From NCBI RefSeq assembly GCF_013343215.1, contig NZ_CP039143.1, positions 1,364,001-1,428,000 of the forward strand: a stretch of DNA of 64,000 nt, in the 5' to 3' direction. The notes beneath the pieces were generated by a model, which was not told the DNA's origin, ran no database searches, and saw only the letters and a program-made list of their open reading frames with translations. Origin of the DNA: Acinetobacter sp. 10FS3-1 (GTDB lineage Bacteria; Pseudomonadota; Gammaproteobacteria; Pseudomonadales; Moraxellaceae). Shown piece by piece: positions 14,514-23,908 of the stretch; within the stretch, counting starts at the first letter, position 1; the number at the start of each line of letters is the position of its first letter. Made by a program: the position numbers and the translations under genes.

Positions 14514-15114
14514 TCAGGCCGAGGAAGAAGAAGCCATTCGCTTGGCACCAGCTGTTGAGTTGAAAGAATGGGTCGTTAAAAATTGGCTCACTCTCGGCGG
14601 TGAATTACATAACCCAGATCATGATCATATTGCTGAACTACTCCATGACAATGAAGAGTTCCTTGCATTCGCCTGGGCTTCATCTGCCGCCGTAGCCAAG
14701 AAGCGCATGGTATTAGGTCAATGTGAAAAGGTCATGTTTAACCAGGGCGGCTGGAAGAAAGCACGCCAAGAACAACAGATGCGGGATTGGTTTGGCTTTG
14801 TGCCTGTATATCTCATTACAGTTGATGCCACGTTTTGCGAACAAGCTTCAGATCGTGACTTCTGCCGTTTGATTGAACATGAGCTATATCATATCGGTGT
14901 AGAACGAGATGAAGATGGTGAAATCATTTATAGCGATATGACTGGACTGCCTAAGCATTACCTGGCTGGCCACGATGTCGAAGTGTTCTTTGGTGAGACT
15001 AAACGATGGGGTGCAGACGAGTCTGTAAAACGGCTTATTGAAATTGCGAAGAATGCGCCGTTTGTATCTGAGGCAAGCATGGCAGCATGTTGTGGGAACT
15101 GTGTGATTAATTAA
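14473..15114 (+). CDS. Putative phage zinc metallopeptidase
   Basis: 213 aa with the zinc-protease motif H136-E137-L-Y-H140 in a 'LIEHELYHIGVERDEDG' setting, typical of the putative phage metallopeptidase family often found beside terminase genes. The C-terminus has a Cys-rich end (AACCGNC). No signal peptide is present, so it is cytoplasmic. Its substrate is unknown. It overlaps the upstream nuclease-like gene. Confidence 0.75.
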   Translation: MEQFRPFPPTELIDQAEEEEAIRLAPAVELKEWVVKNWLTLGGELHNPDHDHIAELLHDNEEFLAFAWASSAAVAKKRMVLGQCEKVMFNQGGWKKARQEQQMRDWFGFVPVYLITVDATFCEQASDRDFCRLIEHELYHIGVERDEDGEIIYSDMTGLPKHYLAGHDVEVFFGETKRWGADESVKRLIEIAKNAPFVSEASMAACCGNCVIN

Positions 15115-15181
15115 AATGGGATCAGATTTTAGCTTTACTTTATTTCATTTTTTTGTAGATTTGATCTAAAGGAGGGCACGT

Positions 15182-15391
15182 ATGGCTACATATAAACAAA
15201 TTCAAGAATTCCTTACTGAAAAACATGGGCGTACTTTTAAAAGTTGCTGGATAGCAGATATTAAAAATCAGCATGGTTTAATTAAAAGGCAAGCACCTAA
15301 TAGGTATGATCCAGATAACCGTGTTCATCCTTGTCCTGAAGAGCATAAGGGTAAGGTTGAAGAAGCATTGAGGCATTTTGAAATGATTTAA
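15182..15391 (+). CDS. Hypothetical small phage protein (69 aa)
   Basis: The ATG at 15182 has a strong GGAGG site. The basic N-terminal half (KQIQEFLTEKHGRTFKSCWIADIKNQHGL) looks like a small helix-turn-helix. It lies between the metallopeptidase and the small terminase and ends at a terminator. Proteins of this kind occur beside terminases in related phages; role unknown. Confidence 0.65.
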   Translation: MATYKQIQEFLTEKHGRTFKSCWIADIKNQHGLIKRQAPNRYDPDNRVHPCPEEHKGKVEEALRHFEMI

Positions 15392-15397
15392 AAAAGC

Positions 15398-15422
15398 TCC
15401 CCGATTAAAGGGGATTTTTTTT
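15398..15422 (+). terminator. Terminator before terminase genes
   Basis: TCCCC (15398-15402) / GGGGA (15410-15414) followed by eight T residues. Confidence 0.65.
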
Positions 15423-15461
15423 GCCTACTTTGCATGACGTAGCATGACAAAAGGGGAATTT

Positions 15462-15926
15462 ATGGCAGCACTTAAAGAGCCTGTAAAAATATTTATCGTT
15501 CAAGCTCTTGCATGCCGTGATACCCCTCAAGAAGTTGCGGAGTTGGTCAAGCAAGAGTTCAATATTGAAATTGATCGCCGTCAGTGTGAAAACTATGACC
15601 CGACTAAATATGCAGGTCGCAATCTCGGGAAAAAGCTTGTAGATCTATTCAACCAGACTCGTAAGAAATTTGATGAAGGTTTGATAGATATTCCAATTGC
15701 CAGTAAGTATTACCGGCTTAAGCAATATCAGAAGCAACTTGAAAAAACCAAGAATGCAAAATTAGCACTTAAGATTCTTGAGCAGGCTGCAAAAGATGTA
15801 GGCGGTCAATTCACTAACCGGCAAGAGATTACTGGTAAAGACGGTGAAGCATTACAGACAACAGTTGTTCATGCCACTCCAGAACAAGTTGAAGCTGCAG
15901 TGAAGAAGGCCCAAGAGGAATATTAA
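15462..15926 (+). CDS. Terminase small subunit (DUF2280-type)
   Basis: 154 aa from the ATG at 15462, which has AAGGGG upstream; an ATG at 15444 adds six residues. The N-terminal region (VKIFIVQALACRDTPQEVAELVKQEFNIEIDRRQ) is the DUF2280/small-terminase helix-turn-helix, followed by a coiled coil. It would recognise the packaging site and deliver DNA to the large subunit, whose ATG follows immediately (TAA-ATG). Confidence 0.8.
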   Translation: MAALKEPVKIFIVQALACRDTPQEVAELVKQEFNIEIDRRQCENYDPTKYAGRNLGKKLVDLFNQTRKKFDEGLIDIPIASKYYRLKQYQKQLEKTKNAKLALKILEQAAKDVGGQFTNRQEITGKDGEALQTTVVHATPEQVEAAVKKAQEEY

Positions 15927-17462
15927 ATGGATCTGCAAACACAGGTTGAAAAGAAGCTGTGTGAAGATGAGCATTTATATTTCACTCGGCGATTCTTTAA
16001 GCCAAGAATGGGCTTTAAATTCACGGTGAACTGGCACCATGTTTACATCTCATGGATTATTGATCAGGTGGTAGCTGGTCAGATTGCCAACGTGGTTATC
16101 AATGTCCCACCAGGTGCCGGTAAGACCGAACTTACAACTAATCTGATCCCACGCGGCTTAGCCCTAAATGCCCGGTCACGGTTTCTGTATTTGTCATTCT
16201 CCCAATCATTGGTTGAGGGAGTATCAGATACGGCGCGTGACATCGTGAAGTCCAAAGACTACCGCCTGATGTGGGACTTAACCGTATCAAATAGCACCGA
16301 CTCTAAGAAAGAGTGGAAGATTACGGTTGAAGACTATGACGTTGGCCATGTCTATGTGGCTTCCATGGGTGGGCAGGTAACAGGACGGCGAGCAGGGACG
16401 CTGGCAGATGATGGCTTTACTGGTTGTATCATTATTGATGACCCGTTAAAGCCCGAAGATGCTTTTAGTAAGATTAAGCGAGATGCTGCAAATCGTAAGT
16501 TACTCAATACGGTGAACTCACGTAAAGCCAAGTCTGATACGCCGATCATCATGATCATGCAGCGGCTTCACACGGAAGATCCGACTAACTTTGTCATGAC
16601 GGGAAATCTACCCGGTGAATGGACTCAGATATCTATTCCTGCACTGATTGATGATAAGTACATTGCAACCTTGCCAGACCACATACAAAAGTTGGTACCG
16701 CGAGATGCTGAGCGTGATGAGCAGGGTCGGCAAAGCTACTGGCCAAAGAAAGAATCACTTCAATCTCTATTGCAACTAGAGAAGGGTGGTAAGGATAAAG
16801 AAGGTGCCACGGTATCCCGTTATACATTCTCCAGTCAGTACATGCAGCAGCCTAAGAAATTAGGCGGTGACCTGATCAAGTCTGAATGGTTTGGATTCTA
16901 TAAAGAGCATCCAGAGCTACAGTGGCGCGCCGTCCTTGTTGATACGGCGCAGAAAACCAAAGAGCACAATGATTACTCTGTATTTCTGCTTGTTGGTATG
17001 GGTATAGACGGCAAGTTGTACTTACTGGATCTCTTACGTGGTAAGTGGGAAGCCCCTGAATTAAACCGTCAGGCGAAAGCCTTTCTGGATAAGCATAAAG
17101 AATACACCTGGCACACCAAGCCTATTCGCTACATGAAAGTAGAGGATAAAGCGTCAGGTACCCAGTTGATCCAGACACTAGGAACTTACTCCGGTGTCGC
17201 TGTCATTCCGGTCCAACGTAATACAGACAAGCTATCCCGTTTTATGGATGTGCAGGTCCATCTTGAAGCGAATTATAAGGATAAGCCTGAGGATCGTTTC
17301 GTAATGGTACCTAAGGATGCTCATTGGGTCGGTGAATTCTTTGAAGAATGTGAGGCATTCAATGCTGCATTTACCCATGATCATGATGACCAGGTGGATA
17401 CGCTCATTGATGCAATTGAAGACGCAGTGATTGCAATTAATTACAGCCCTCCGGCTGCATAA
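15927..17462 (+). CDS. Terminase large subunit
   Basis: 511 aa. The ATPase domain has Walker A PPGAGKTE (61-68) and Walker B IIIDD (168-172). The nuclease domain starts near LVDTAQKTKEHNDYSV (~335-350) and ends with HDHDDQVDTLIDAIEDA. It powers DNA packaging into the procapsid through the portal and cuts the concatemer. The start directly abuts the small-subunit stop. Confidence 0.93.
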   Translation: MDLQTQVEKKLCEDEHLYFTRRFFKPRMGFKFTVNWHHVYISWIIDQVVAGQIANVVINVPPGAGKTELTTNLIPRGLALNARSRFLYLSFSQSLVEGVSDTARDIVKSKDYRLMWDLTVSNSTDSKKEWKITVEDYDVGHVYVASMGGQVTGRRAGTLADDGFTGCIIIDDPLKPEDAFSKIKRDAANRKLLNTVNSRKAKSDTPIIMIMQRLHTEDPTNFVMTGNLPGEWTQISIPALIDDKYIATLPDHIQKLVPRDAERDEQGRQSYWPKKESLQSLLQLEKGGKDKEGATVSRYTFSSQYMQQPKKLGGDLIKSEWFGFYKEHPELQWRAVLVDTAQKTKEHNDYSVFLLVGMGIDGKLYLLDLLRGKWEAPELNRQAKAFLDKHKEYTWHTKPIRYMKVEDKASGTQLIQTLGTYSGVAVIPVQRNTDKLSRFMDVQVHLEANYKDKPEDRFVMVPKDAHWVGEFFEECEAFNAAFTHDHDDQVDTLIDAIEDAVIAINYSPPAA

Positions 17463-17471
17463 GGTTAAGTT

Positions 17472-18956
17472 ATGTCTAAGAAAAGGAAAAAACCTGAGAA
17501 TGCAAAACCTGAAGCTGGTGCACTGTATTCTCATGAAGCTGAACAGGCTTTAATCAGTTATCTGACCAAAATGCCAGACGGCGATGAAGTACTTCGAAAA
17601 GCCGGGGTCACACGTCCACGATTGAAAGTCATGATGTATGACGATGAGATTTATCAGGCCATTGAGAAACGCCAGGATAAACTTGAGAGTGCATCATGGC
17701 GTGTAGAGCCGATGGACCGACCGGAATCTAAAATCATTATGGAGCATTTACGTGAGTGGTGGTCTGAGATTCTCTTGGGTGCGCAGAATGCTCGCTGGTA
17801 CGGATATTCTGTATTAGAGGCAATCTATACCAAGCCTGAGGAACCGAGCCTACATATTGACGGCGATACTATTACACCGTTTATTGGTTTTAAGTGGATT
17901 GGTGAAAAGCCAATGCAATGGTATGAGCCTAAGAATGATGGTCGCCTTATTTTATTGGAAAACTACAATACGACTAGGAAAGATCAAGAGGTTGATCAGC
18001 GGTTTAAGCATTTCCTAACGCGCTGTAAACCTACTTTTGAAAATCCATTGGGTGAGGCTTTATTAAGTCGACTGTACTGGGTGTGGTTCTTTAAAACATC
18101 TGGCTTTAAGTTCTGGGCCAAGTTTGTAGAAAAGTTTGGTTTGCCAATGCTGGTAGGTAAAACTGCCGGCAAGACGACAGATATGCGGGATGCACTGCTT
18201 AGAGCACATGCCAGTTCGGTTATTGCATTGAGTGGTACAGATTCGGTTGAAATCCAGACTGCCAATACTAATGGTAATGCATCCCAGACATTTGAAGTCT
18301 TTGATAAGAACCTTGAACGCCGTATTCAGAAAGTCATCCTTGGCCAAACTCTTACATCTGGTACCGATGGCTCTGGATCTCGTGCTTTAGGTGATGTGCA
18401 TTTAGAAGTACAGAACTCGAAGTATAAAGCTGACGTACGAATGATCATGCCAACGATCCAAGCCGTTATTAATGCGTTATGCGATCTAAATGGCTGGGAA
18501 CGTCATCGAGTCATCATTGGTGAAGAGAAATCACTCGAAGAGCCTAAAGCAGATCGTGATGTGAAGTTAAAGAATGCAGGTGCAGTCTTAACGCCACAAT
18601 ACTTCAAGCGTGAGTATGGGCTTGAGGATGGCGATGTGATTGAGCAGGTTCAAACAGGTTTCAATCAATTCACAGCATTACCGCGTCAGGCATTCAATTT
18701 CAAGGCAACAGCAAACAAGCTCTCACCAGAGCAGCAAGAAGTTGAAGAGTTGACTGATGCACAGGATGAATTGCAGCTATTAAAGCCGGATCAGGTCAAG
18801 GAATTGGTATTCAAGTCTGATAGCCCTGAAAGTCTGGCTTATAACTTGATGCAATTGATACCTGATGCAACTCAGACGCAGTTCACGGCTAATCTGGATC
18901 AAGCTTTGTATGCTGCAGATGTGTTGGGGTATGTGACGGCGCAAGATGGGAAGTAA
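17472..18956 (+). CDS. Portal protein (DUF935, Mu gp29-like)
   Basis: 494 aa. The segment MYDDEIYQAIEKRQDKLESASWRVEP and the later QKVILGQTLTSGTDGSGSRALGDVHLEV are hallmarks of the DUF935/Mu gp29 portal family. It forms the dodecameric portal at one capsid vertex. Located between the large terminase and the gpF-like protein as in Mu- and B3-type head modules. Confidence 0.9.
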   Translation: MSKKRKKPENAKPEAGALYSHEAEQALISYLTKMPDGDEVLRKAGVTRPRLKVMMYDDEIYQAIEKRQDKLESASWRVEPMDRPESKIIMEHLREWWSEILLGAQNARWYGYSVLEAIYTKPEEPSLHIDGDTITPFIGFKWIGEKPMQWYEPKNDGRLILLENYNTTRKDQEVDQRFKHFLTRCKPTFENPLGEALLSRLYWVWFFKTSGFKFWAKFVEKFGLPMLVGKTAGKTTDMRDALLRAHASSVIALSGTDSVEIQTANTNGNASQTFEVFDKNLERRIQKVILGQTLTSGTDGSGSRALGDVHLEVQNSKYKADVRMIMPTIQAVINALCDLNGWERHRVIIGEEKSLEEPKADRDVKLKNAGAVLTPQYFKREYGLEDGDVIEQVQTGFNQFTALPRQAFNFKATANKLSPEQQEVEELTDAQDELQLLKPDQVKELVFKSDSPESLAYNLMQLIPDATQTQFTANLDQALYAADVLGYVTAQDGK

Positions 18957-18959
18957 GTT

Positions 18960-20165
18960 ATGCAACCAGTCACATTTCTTGAGGCGCTTCGGTACGCTCA
19001 CAGTAAAAAGATTGCATTACCTGATGAATTCTATTCAATGGATCTTAAAACTCGGCAGATGGCAACTACGGTTAGCTTTCTATCGAGCCTTGAGCAGGTT
19101 GAAACAGTCATTAAGGCCGTGAATAAATCGATTGCCGATGGCGGTACTTTCAAGGACTTTCAGAAGCTGATTGAAGAATCTGAAATCATCCTGCCTAAAC
19201 ACTATTTGGATAATGTATTTCGTACCAATATCCAAAGTGCTTATGGACATGGACGATGGCAACAGCAGCAACGGAATAAAGCTAAACGACAATACCTGAT
19301 GTACTCGGCGATCAATGATAGTCGCGTACGTCCTGCTCATTTAGCTTTGAATCGTATCGTACTGCCGATTGATCATCCATTCTGGCTAACACATTATCCA
19401 CCATTGGGATTTCGTTGCCGGTGCACCGTGATTGCCTTAACCGAGAAGCAGGCACTGAAATACGGCATTACACCTGATGATCAGTTGCCTGAAATTGCCG
19501 AGGCTTTGGATTGGAGTTCTCACCCATTGCAGTTTGGTGAACTTGAAACGCTGGTAGATAAAAAGATCAGTGCTTCATCCTTAGATAAAGAATATCTCCT
19601 CGAACAGAAAGAGGTCATCAAAGCAGAATGGACGGCGAGTAAAAAGCTCACCAGTCTATTTGCTCCAATGGATGATAACGCCCGGGACCTGTTCGACACA
19701 GTGGCCAATACGGTGATTCCACTTGATCCAAGTATTCGGCCAAGTGCAATTCGTACCTTCTTGGACTATGTGCAAGGAAATGATGCTGCACTGAGCGGCT
19801 ATTTAAACTCTGCTACAAGCTCACTGGCTGATGATGTGCTTAAGCGGTGGCTGAGTACCGATATGGCAGCTATTCAGGCTGTGGCAAGCAATGCCGCTTC
19901 AACCGTGGTGGGTGCTGCGACACTTCAACAAGTAGCAGCTTATCAGGTAGGGCAGACAGTTCAGTTAAATGCGCCGTTGCTGATGGTAGATACAGCTTCG
20001 GATATCGTCATCAAGATTGAGAATGCTAAAGGGCTCGGTATTGATCTGGATATGTTGAATGCTGGCAATGGTGTTTTATTTCCAATTGGACTGTCGTTTG
20101 AGGTTATTTCGATTGAAGCGGTTGAAGGGCAGATGATTTATACCCTAAAGGCTTTAATGAACTAA
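18960..20165 (+). CDS. Minor head protein (Mu gpF-like head morphogenesis)
   Basis: 401 aa. The central segment FRTNIQSAYGHGRW, MYSAINDSRVRPAHLALNR and HYPPLGFRCRCTVIAL is the conserved core of Mu F/SPP1 gp7-type head morphogenesis proteins. It starts three bases after the portal stop. The C-terminal ~150 residues diverge and may carry a separate module. Required for capsid assembly or DNA ejection in relatives. Confidence 0.88.
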   Translation: MQPVTFLEALRYAHSKKIALPDEFYSMDLKTRQMATTVSFLSSLEQVETVIKAVNKSIADGGTFKDFQKLIEESEIILPKHYLDNVFRTNIQSAYGHGRWQQQQRNKAKRQYLMYSAINDSRVRPAHLALNRIVLPIDHPFWLTHYPPLGFRCRCTVIALTEKQALKYGITPDDQLPEIAEALDWSSHPLQFGELETLVDKKISASSLDKEYLLEQKEVIKAEWTASKKLTSLFAPMDDNARDLFDTVANTVIPLDPSIRPSAIRTFLDYVQGNDAALSGYLNSATSSLADDVLKRWLSTDMAAIQAVASNAASTVVGAATLQQVAAYQVGQTVQLNAPLLMVDTASDIVIKIENAKGLGIDLDMLNAGNGVLFPIGLSFEVISIEAVEGQMIYTLKALMN

Positions 20166-20181
20166 TTTTAAAATGAATATG

Positions 20182-20204
20182 ACCGCCTCTTGGGCGGTTT
20201 TTTA
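20182..20204 (+). terminator. Terminator after the gpF-like gene
   Basis: ACCGCC (20182-20187) / GGCGGT (20193-20198), T-run. The ribosome site of the next gene follows. Confidence 0.75.
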
Positions 20205-20219
20205 TTGAGGAAAATAAAA

Positions 20220-20618
20220 ATGCGTGTATCTGGAATCGACAGTATGATGTCTATTGATGTTAAAGAAGGTGTGGAGCTACCCAAATTTATTCGGACTTTA
20301 ACCGTCGAAACAGCGGAAGAAGAACAGCAGTTACGTTTATTTCTAACAGGTGCCTTAAAGGTCGACGAGCATGGTTGTCATGCATTAGGACGCGATTTTA
20401 GGGCAAAAGCTTTAGCAGTACCATGCACGGCCAATGGGGATATGTCATTGGGTAATGGTGGATCTATGGATGCTGTATTAAAAGTCGATTACTCATTAGA
20501 AGAGAAGTTGCGAATCATTGATACCTTAACCGCTGCAATACAACACAATGAACCAATGATGTATTCCCATACCAAAGAAGCTGAAACAAAGCTTTTAGCG
20601 TTGGTTCAAAGTATTTAA
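20220..20618 (+). CDS. Hypothetical phage protein in head module (132 aa)
   Basis: ATG at 20220 with GAGGAAAA upstream. Not recognised as a family. It is soluble, acidic, with a helical C-terminus. It is flanked on both sides by terminators, suggesting an inserted accessory gene with its own expression, rather than a structural gene. Confidence 0.6.
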   Translation: MRVSGIDSMMSIDVKEGVELPKFIRTLTVETAEEEQQLRLFLTGALKVDEHGCHALGRDFRAKALAVPCTANGDMSLGNGGSMDAVLKVDYSLEEKLRIIDTLTAAIQHNEPMMYSHTKEAETKLLALVQSI

Positions 20619-20636
20619 ACAATCTCAAACATTTAA

Positions 20637-20661
20637 AACCGCCTTAATTGGCGGTTTTTTT
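20637..20661 (+). terminator. Terminator before the protease/scaffold gene
   Basis: AACCGCC (20637-20643) / GGCGGTT (20650-20656) followed by T residues and then the next gene's ribosome site. Confidence 0.8.
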
Positions 20662-20675
20662 ATGGAGCATGAAAA

Positions 20676-21641
20676 ATGCCAGATCCAAATGAAGAACGGC
20701 TGAAATATTTATTCAATGCCTCAGCAATCGAAGTGCCGAAAGCCGAAGAAGGGCAGAAGCGGAAATTTAAAGGCACTGCTTATGCTGGTGGTCGTGTAGA
20801 TGGTCACTGGTATTGGGGGCGCTCTGGTGTCGTTTTTGATCTTGATGGGATCGAGATTGATAAGCCAACAGCCTTGCTTGAAGAGCACTTTGGTTCAAGT
20901 CGAATTGGTGTTGTTCAAACAGTAGATACCAACGGAAAGATTGATGTATCTGGTGATTTCCTTACGAATACCAAGGCACAAGAGATTGTCCAGGACTCTG
21001 ATGATGGTTTCCCGTTCCAGATGTCGATGATGATTGATCCTGGATCGATTGAAGAAGTCTCACAAGGCAAAACTGTCATCGTGAATGGCCAGTCGTTTGA
21101 AGGTCCAATCACTATCTTCCGTCAAAACCGTATTCGTGAATTCACGATCTGCTCAACAGGTGCTGATCGCAATACATCAATTAAAGCCTTCTCGGGCAAA
21201 GCCAACCCAAACCCAACCAAAGAGGACACAGACGTGACCGAATTAGAAAAAGCACAACAAGCCAAAGAACAAGCAGAGCGCGAACGTGATGATGCCTTGG
21301 CTGAACTTAAGCAATTTAAAGCGCAAAAGCGTGCTGATGAAATTGCAGCTTTAGAAGCTGAGCTGAAAACACAATTTAGTGCTGAAGATAAAACGGCTTA
21401 TACCAATATGGATGATTCAGTTTTCACCTTCACGGCTAAGCAGCTTCGTCAATTCTCGGCAGGTAATACACAGCCACCTGCAGAACAAACACCACAACCT
21501 GCGCCAGCTGTAAATCCGGCATTTGCACACTTATTTACTCATCAAGCAAATCCGGGGCAAGGTGGTCAGCCAAATAATACCGACACTCACAAATTCACTT
21601 CTGGTGCACAAGCATTTGCACAACAAAACAAGGGGAAATAA
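20676..21641 (+). CDS. Head maturation protease fused to scaffold domain
   Basis: 321 aa. The N-terminal ~175 residues have the His/Ser/Glu layout of prohead proteases: LLEEHFGSSRIG (His71), FQMSMMI (Ser117) and RIREFTICSTGAD (Glu155). A coiled coil rich in Glu/Ala/Lys (~185-235) and a Pro/Gln-rich tail follow, typical of scaffolds such as Mu gpI/Z-type proteins. It would guide capsid assembly and then digest the scaffold. Followed by decoration and major capsid genes, as expected. Confidence 0.78.
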   Translation: MPDPNEERLKYLFNASAIEVPKAEEGQKRKFKGTAYAGGRVDGHWYWGRSGVVFDLDGIEIDKPTALLEEHFGSSRIGVVQTVDTNGKIDVSGDFLTNTKAQEIVQDSDDGFPFQMSMMIDPGSIEEVSQGKTVIVNGQSFEGPITIFRQNRIREFTICSTGADRNTSIKAFSGKANPNPTKEDTDVTELEKAQQAKEQAERERDDALAELKQFKAQKRADEIAALEAELKTQFSAEDKTAYTNMDDSVFTFTAKQLRQFSAGNTQPPAEQTPQPAPAVNPAFAHLFTHQANPGQGGQPNNTDTHKFTSGAQAFAQQNKGK

Positions 21642-21644
21642 TTC

Positions 21645-22019
21645 ATGGCCATTCACTATGTACCGCCTATCTCAGTCACTTCAAAACGACTGATCCTGGA
21701 CAATGAAAAACTACGTCGTGCCAATGCAAAGGTGACAACTGCAACCGCATATAAATACGGCGATCTATTAACGCTGTCAGCTGACAACGTGTTGTCTCAT
21801 GCTACTGATGAGTCCACTTGGGATGTAATCTGCGGTCAGAATGTCACTGCGGCTGAAGCAACAATCAAGGCAGCTGACGGGATTGAAATTCCAGTGTATT
21901 ACGGCGGGGTTTTTAGTATTGAAGCCGTATCACTTGATGGAACTTTGCTTGCTGCTGAAAAATATGATGCAGCACGTGCACAGGCAACTAAAAATAAAAT
22001 CGAACTTTCTAAGGTGTAA
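21645..22019 (+). CDS. Head decoration protein (lambda gpD-like)
   Basis: 124 aa, beta-rich, with the sequence KYGDLLTLSADNVLSHA typical of phage decoration proteins that cap capsid three-fold axes. It lies three bases after the protease/scaffold and five bases before the major capsid gene. The assignment rests on size, position and pattern. Confidence 0.72.
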   Translation: MAIHYVPPISVTSKRLILDNEKLRRANAKVTTATAYKYGDLLTLSADNVLSHATDESTWDVICGQNVTAAEATIKAADGIEIPVYYGGVFSIEAVSLDGTLLAAEKYDAARAQATKNKIELSKV

Positions 22020-22024
22020 TTAAC

Positions 22025-23104
22025 ATGCCACAGTCTTTTAATATTGAAGGTGCTCCACTTGAGTTGCTTGATGTGGGCGAACTCGCACTGATTCACTCGA
22101 ATTACCGTCCGATGGATACTTGGCTTTTAGATAAGCTTTTCCCAAATCGCCCGTTATTCACCCGTGATGATGTGCCACTGGCTGAATTGTCAGCTGAGCA
22201 TGATCTGGCACCATTAGTATCACCGCAACAGCCTGGTAAGCCATTTGATACCACGCAATCAGGTGAAGTGCGTCATGTAAAACCAGCTTACTACAAGCCA
22301 AAGAATCAGGTCACTCCGGCCGAAACTTTTGAAATCGCATTGCTGGAACGTTTACGTACTGCAGGCATCATCTCTACAGGCAACCAGCGACTGTCTGAGC
22401 AAGAGCAAATGATCATTGCTCAAATTTCAGTGATGAAGCGTAACCATGATGCAATTGATAACTCGGTCCTGATGATGGCAATTGATTTACTGAAAAATGG
22501 TAAATATGCGCTTCACTCGGATGATTATGAATACAACCTGGTGGATTACCGTCGTGATGCATCTTTAACATTTACGCCGCTGACCAAGTGGAATGAAGCG
22601 GGTGCCAAGCCGGTAACGGATATCCGTACCATGCTTGAACGTCAATTGGCTGCTGATGGTGGTGAAGCTAAGCTGTCTGTTATGTCTGGCTTGGTTTGGG
22701 CAGCTCTCTGGAACAATGAGGAATTCAAAAAAGAATTTATCACGCCGTATGCCGGTATTTCTGTTCCAGTGAATCCAAGCTTTGGTGTCAAAGAGTCAGC
22801 GACCTTCAAAGGTACTTTTGATGGAATCGAATTCTGGGTATATGACGCAACCTACCGCAACAAAGGTCAAGTGAAGCGCTTCATTCCTAAAGATTACTTC
22901 TCACTGATCTCTGATACCAATGGTTCGGTAGCTCACTGTAAGATCAAAAACATGTTGGCCAATGGCGTTGCTCAACAGTACTTTGATCGTCAATGGTACT
23001 GTGAAGACCCAAGCGGCATCATGCTGATGACCGAATCTGCTCCACTGGTTGTGCCTTCTAACAAGAATGGTGTCGTTGGTGGTACTGGCTTTATCACTCT
23101 ATAA
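22025..23104 (+). CDS. Major capsid protein (lambda gpE-like)
   Basis: 359 aa. The conserved pattern SNYRPMDTWLLDKLFP, VKPAYYKPKNQVTP and the C-terminal WYCEDPSGIMLMTESAPLVVPSN is that of the lambda E capsid family (HK97 fold). Position and size fit. It ends just before a small coiled-coil gene. Confidence 0.9.
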   Translation: MPQSFNIEGAPLELLDVGELALIHSNYRPMDTWLLDKLFPNRPLFTRDDVPLAELSAEHDLAPLVSPQQPGKPFDTTQSGEVRHVKPAYYKPKNQVTPAETFEIALLERLRTAGIISTGNQRLSEQEQMIIAQISVMKRNHDAIDNSVLMMAIDLLKNGKYALHSDDYEYNLVDYRRDASLTFTPLTKWNEAGAKPVTDIRTMLERQLAADGGEAKLSVMSGLVWAALWNNEEFKKEFITPYAGISVPVNPSFGVKESATFKGTFDGIEFWVYDATYRNKGQVKRFIPKDYFSLISDTNGSVAHCKIKNMLANGVAQQYFDRQWYCEDPSGIMLMTESAPLVVPSNKNGVVGGTGFITL

Positions 23105-23114
23105 GGAGGCTTAA

Positions 23115-23453
23115 ATGCCGAAGTACACAGCAAAACAATCCATCGGGCATTTTATGCCAGGTGATGAAATCAAAGGGCTTGAAGCTAAACAACTTCAGGC
23201 CCTTTTAGCATCTGGGGCTATTGAAGAGTATCAAGAGCCGGAAGAACCTAAGGCAGATGGTACCGCCGCACGTTTGGCTGAACTTGAAAAGACCAATGCT
23301 GAACTAACAGCAGCAAATAAAACCTTAGCAGATGACAAGGCTAAGGTTGATCAAGAGGTCGCTGATCTGAAGGCTAAGGTGGCTGAACTCGAAAAGGCTA
23401 AACCTGCTGCAAAACCTAAAGCAGACTCTAAAGCGGCTGACGAAACCAAGTAG
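23115..23453 (+). CDS. Coiled-coil phage protein with a repeated N-terminal domain (112 aa)
   Basis: The first ~38 residues (YTAKQSIGHFMPGDEIKGL, LQALLASGAIEEY) match the N-terminus of the 60-aa protein at 24810-24992 in spacing and key residues. The remainder is a long Lys/Glu/Ala coiled coil. AAGGAGG precedes the ATG. It may be a head-tail accessory protein; unknown function. Confidence 0.7.
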   Translation: MPKYTAKQSIGHFMPGDEIKGLEAKQLQALLASGAIEEYQEPEEPKADGTAARLAELEKTNAELTAANKTLADDKAKVDQEVADLKAKVAELEKAKPAAKPKADSKAADETK

Positions 23454-23460
23454 GTGATCT

Positions 23461-23901
23461 ATGTATGCGACTGAAGAAGATTTGGTCGCACGATTTGGTG
23501 ATGAGATCGAAAATCTGAAAACGATGCTTCCTTCTCAGTCTTCAGTAACTGATGCAATTCAGGACGCAACAGAGGAGATTAATGGTCATATCGGTGGTCG
23601 TTATCCTTTGCCGCTACCCAATGTGCCCAGTAATTTAAAGCGTATGGCGTGTGACATTGCACGTTATCGTCTTTACTTTCAGCAACCCATCGAAGAGGCT
23701 CGAAAGCGTTATGAGGATGCAATCGCATTTTTAAAACGTGTTGCTGATAACAAAGCACATTTGCAGATTCAGTTGCAGGAAACAAACCAGATCGTGGATG
23801 ATCAACCTAAAGGGCGGCCTTCGACAGCACCGGTCGGTACAAGTTACACCGGTGGTGTATTTGGTGATGCCACTTTAGACATGATGCCCAGCATGAAGTG
23901 A
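23461..23901 (+). CDS. Head-tail connector (DUF1320, Mu gp36-like)
   Basis: 146 aa. MYATEEDLVARFGDEIE at the N-terminus and INGHIGGRYPLPL, with a helical MACDIARYRLY, are typical of the DUF1320/gp36 family of Mu- and B3-like phages. It adapts the portal to the tail. Ends a few bases before the gpG-like gene. Confidence 0.88.
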   Translation: MYATEEDLVARFGDEIENLKTMLPSQSSVTDAIQDATEEINGHIGGRYPLPLPNVPSNLKRMACDIARYRLYFQQPIEEARKRYEDAIAFLKRVADNKAHLQIQLQETNQIVDDQPKGRPSTAPVGTSYTGGVFGDATLDMMPSMK

Positions 23902-23908
23902 GGTGTTT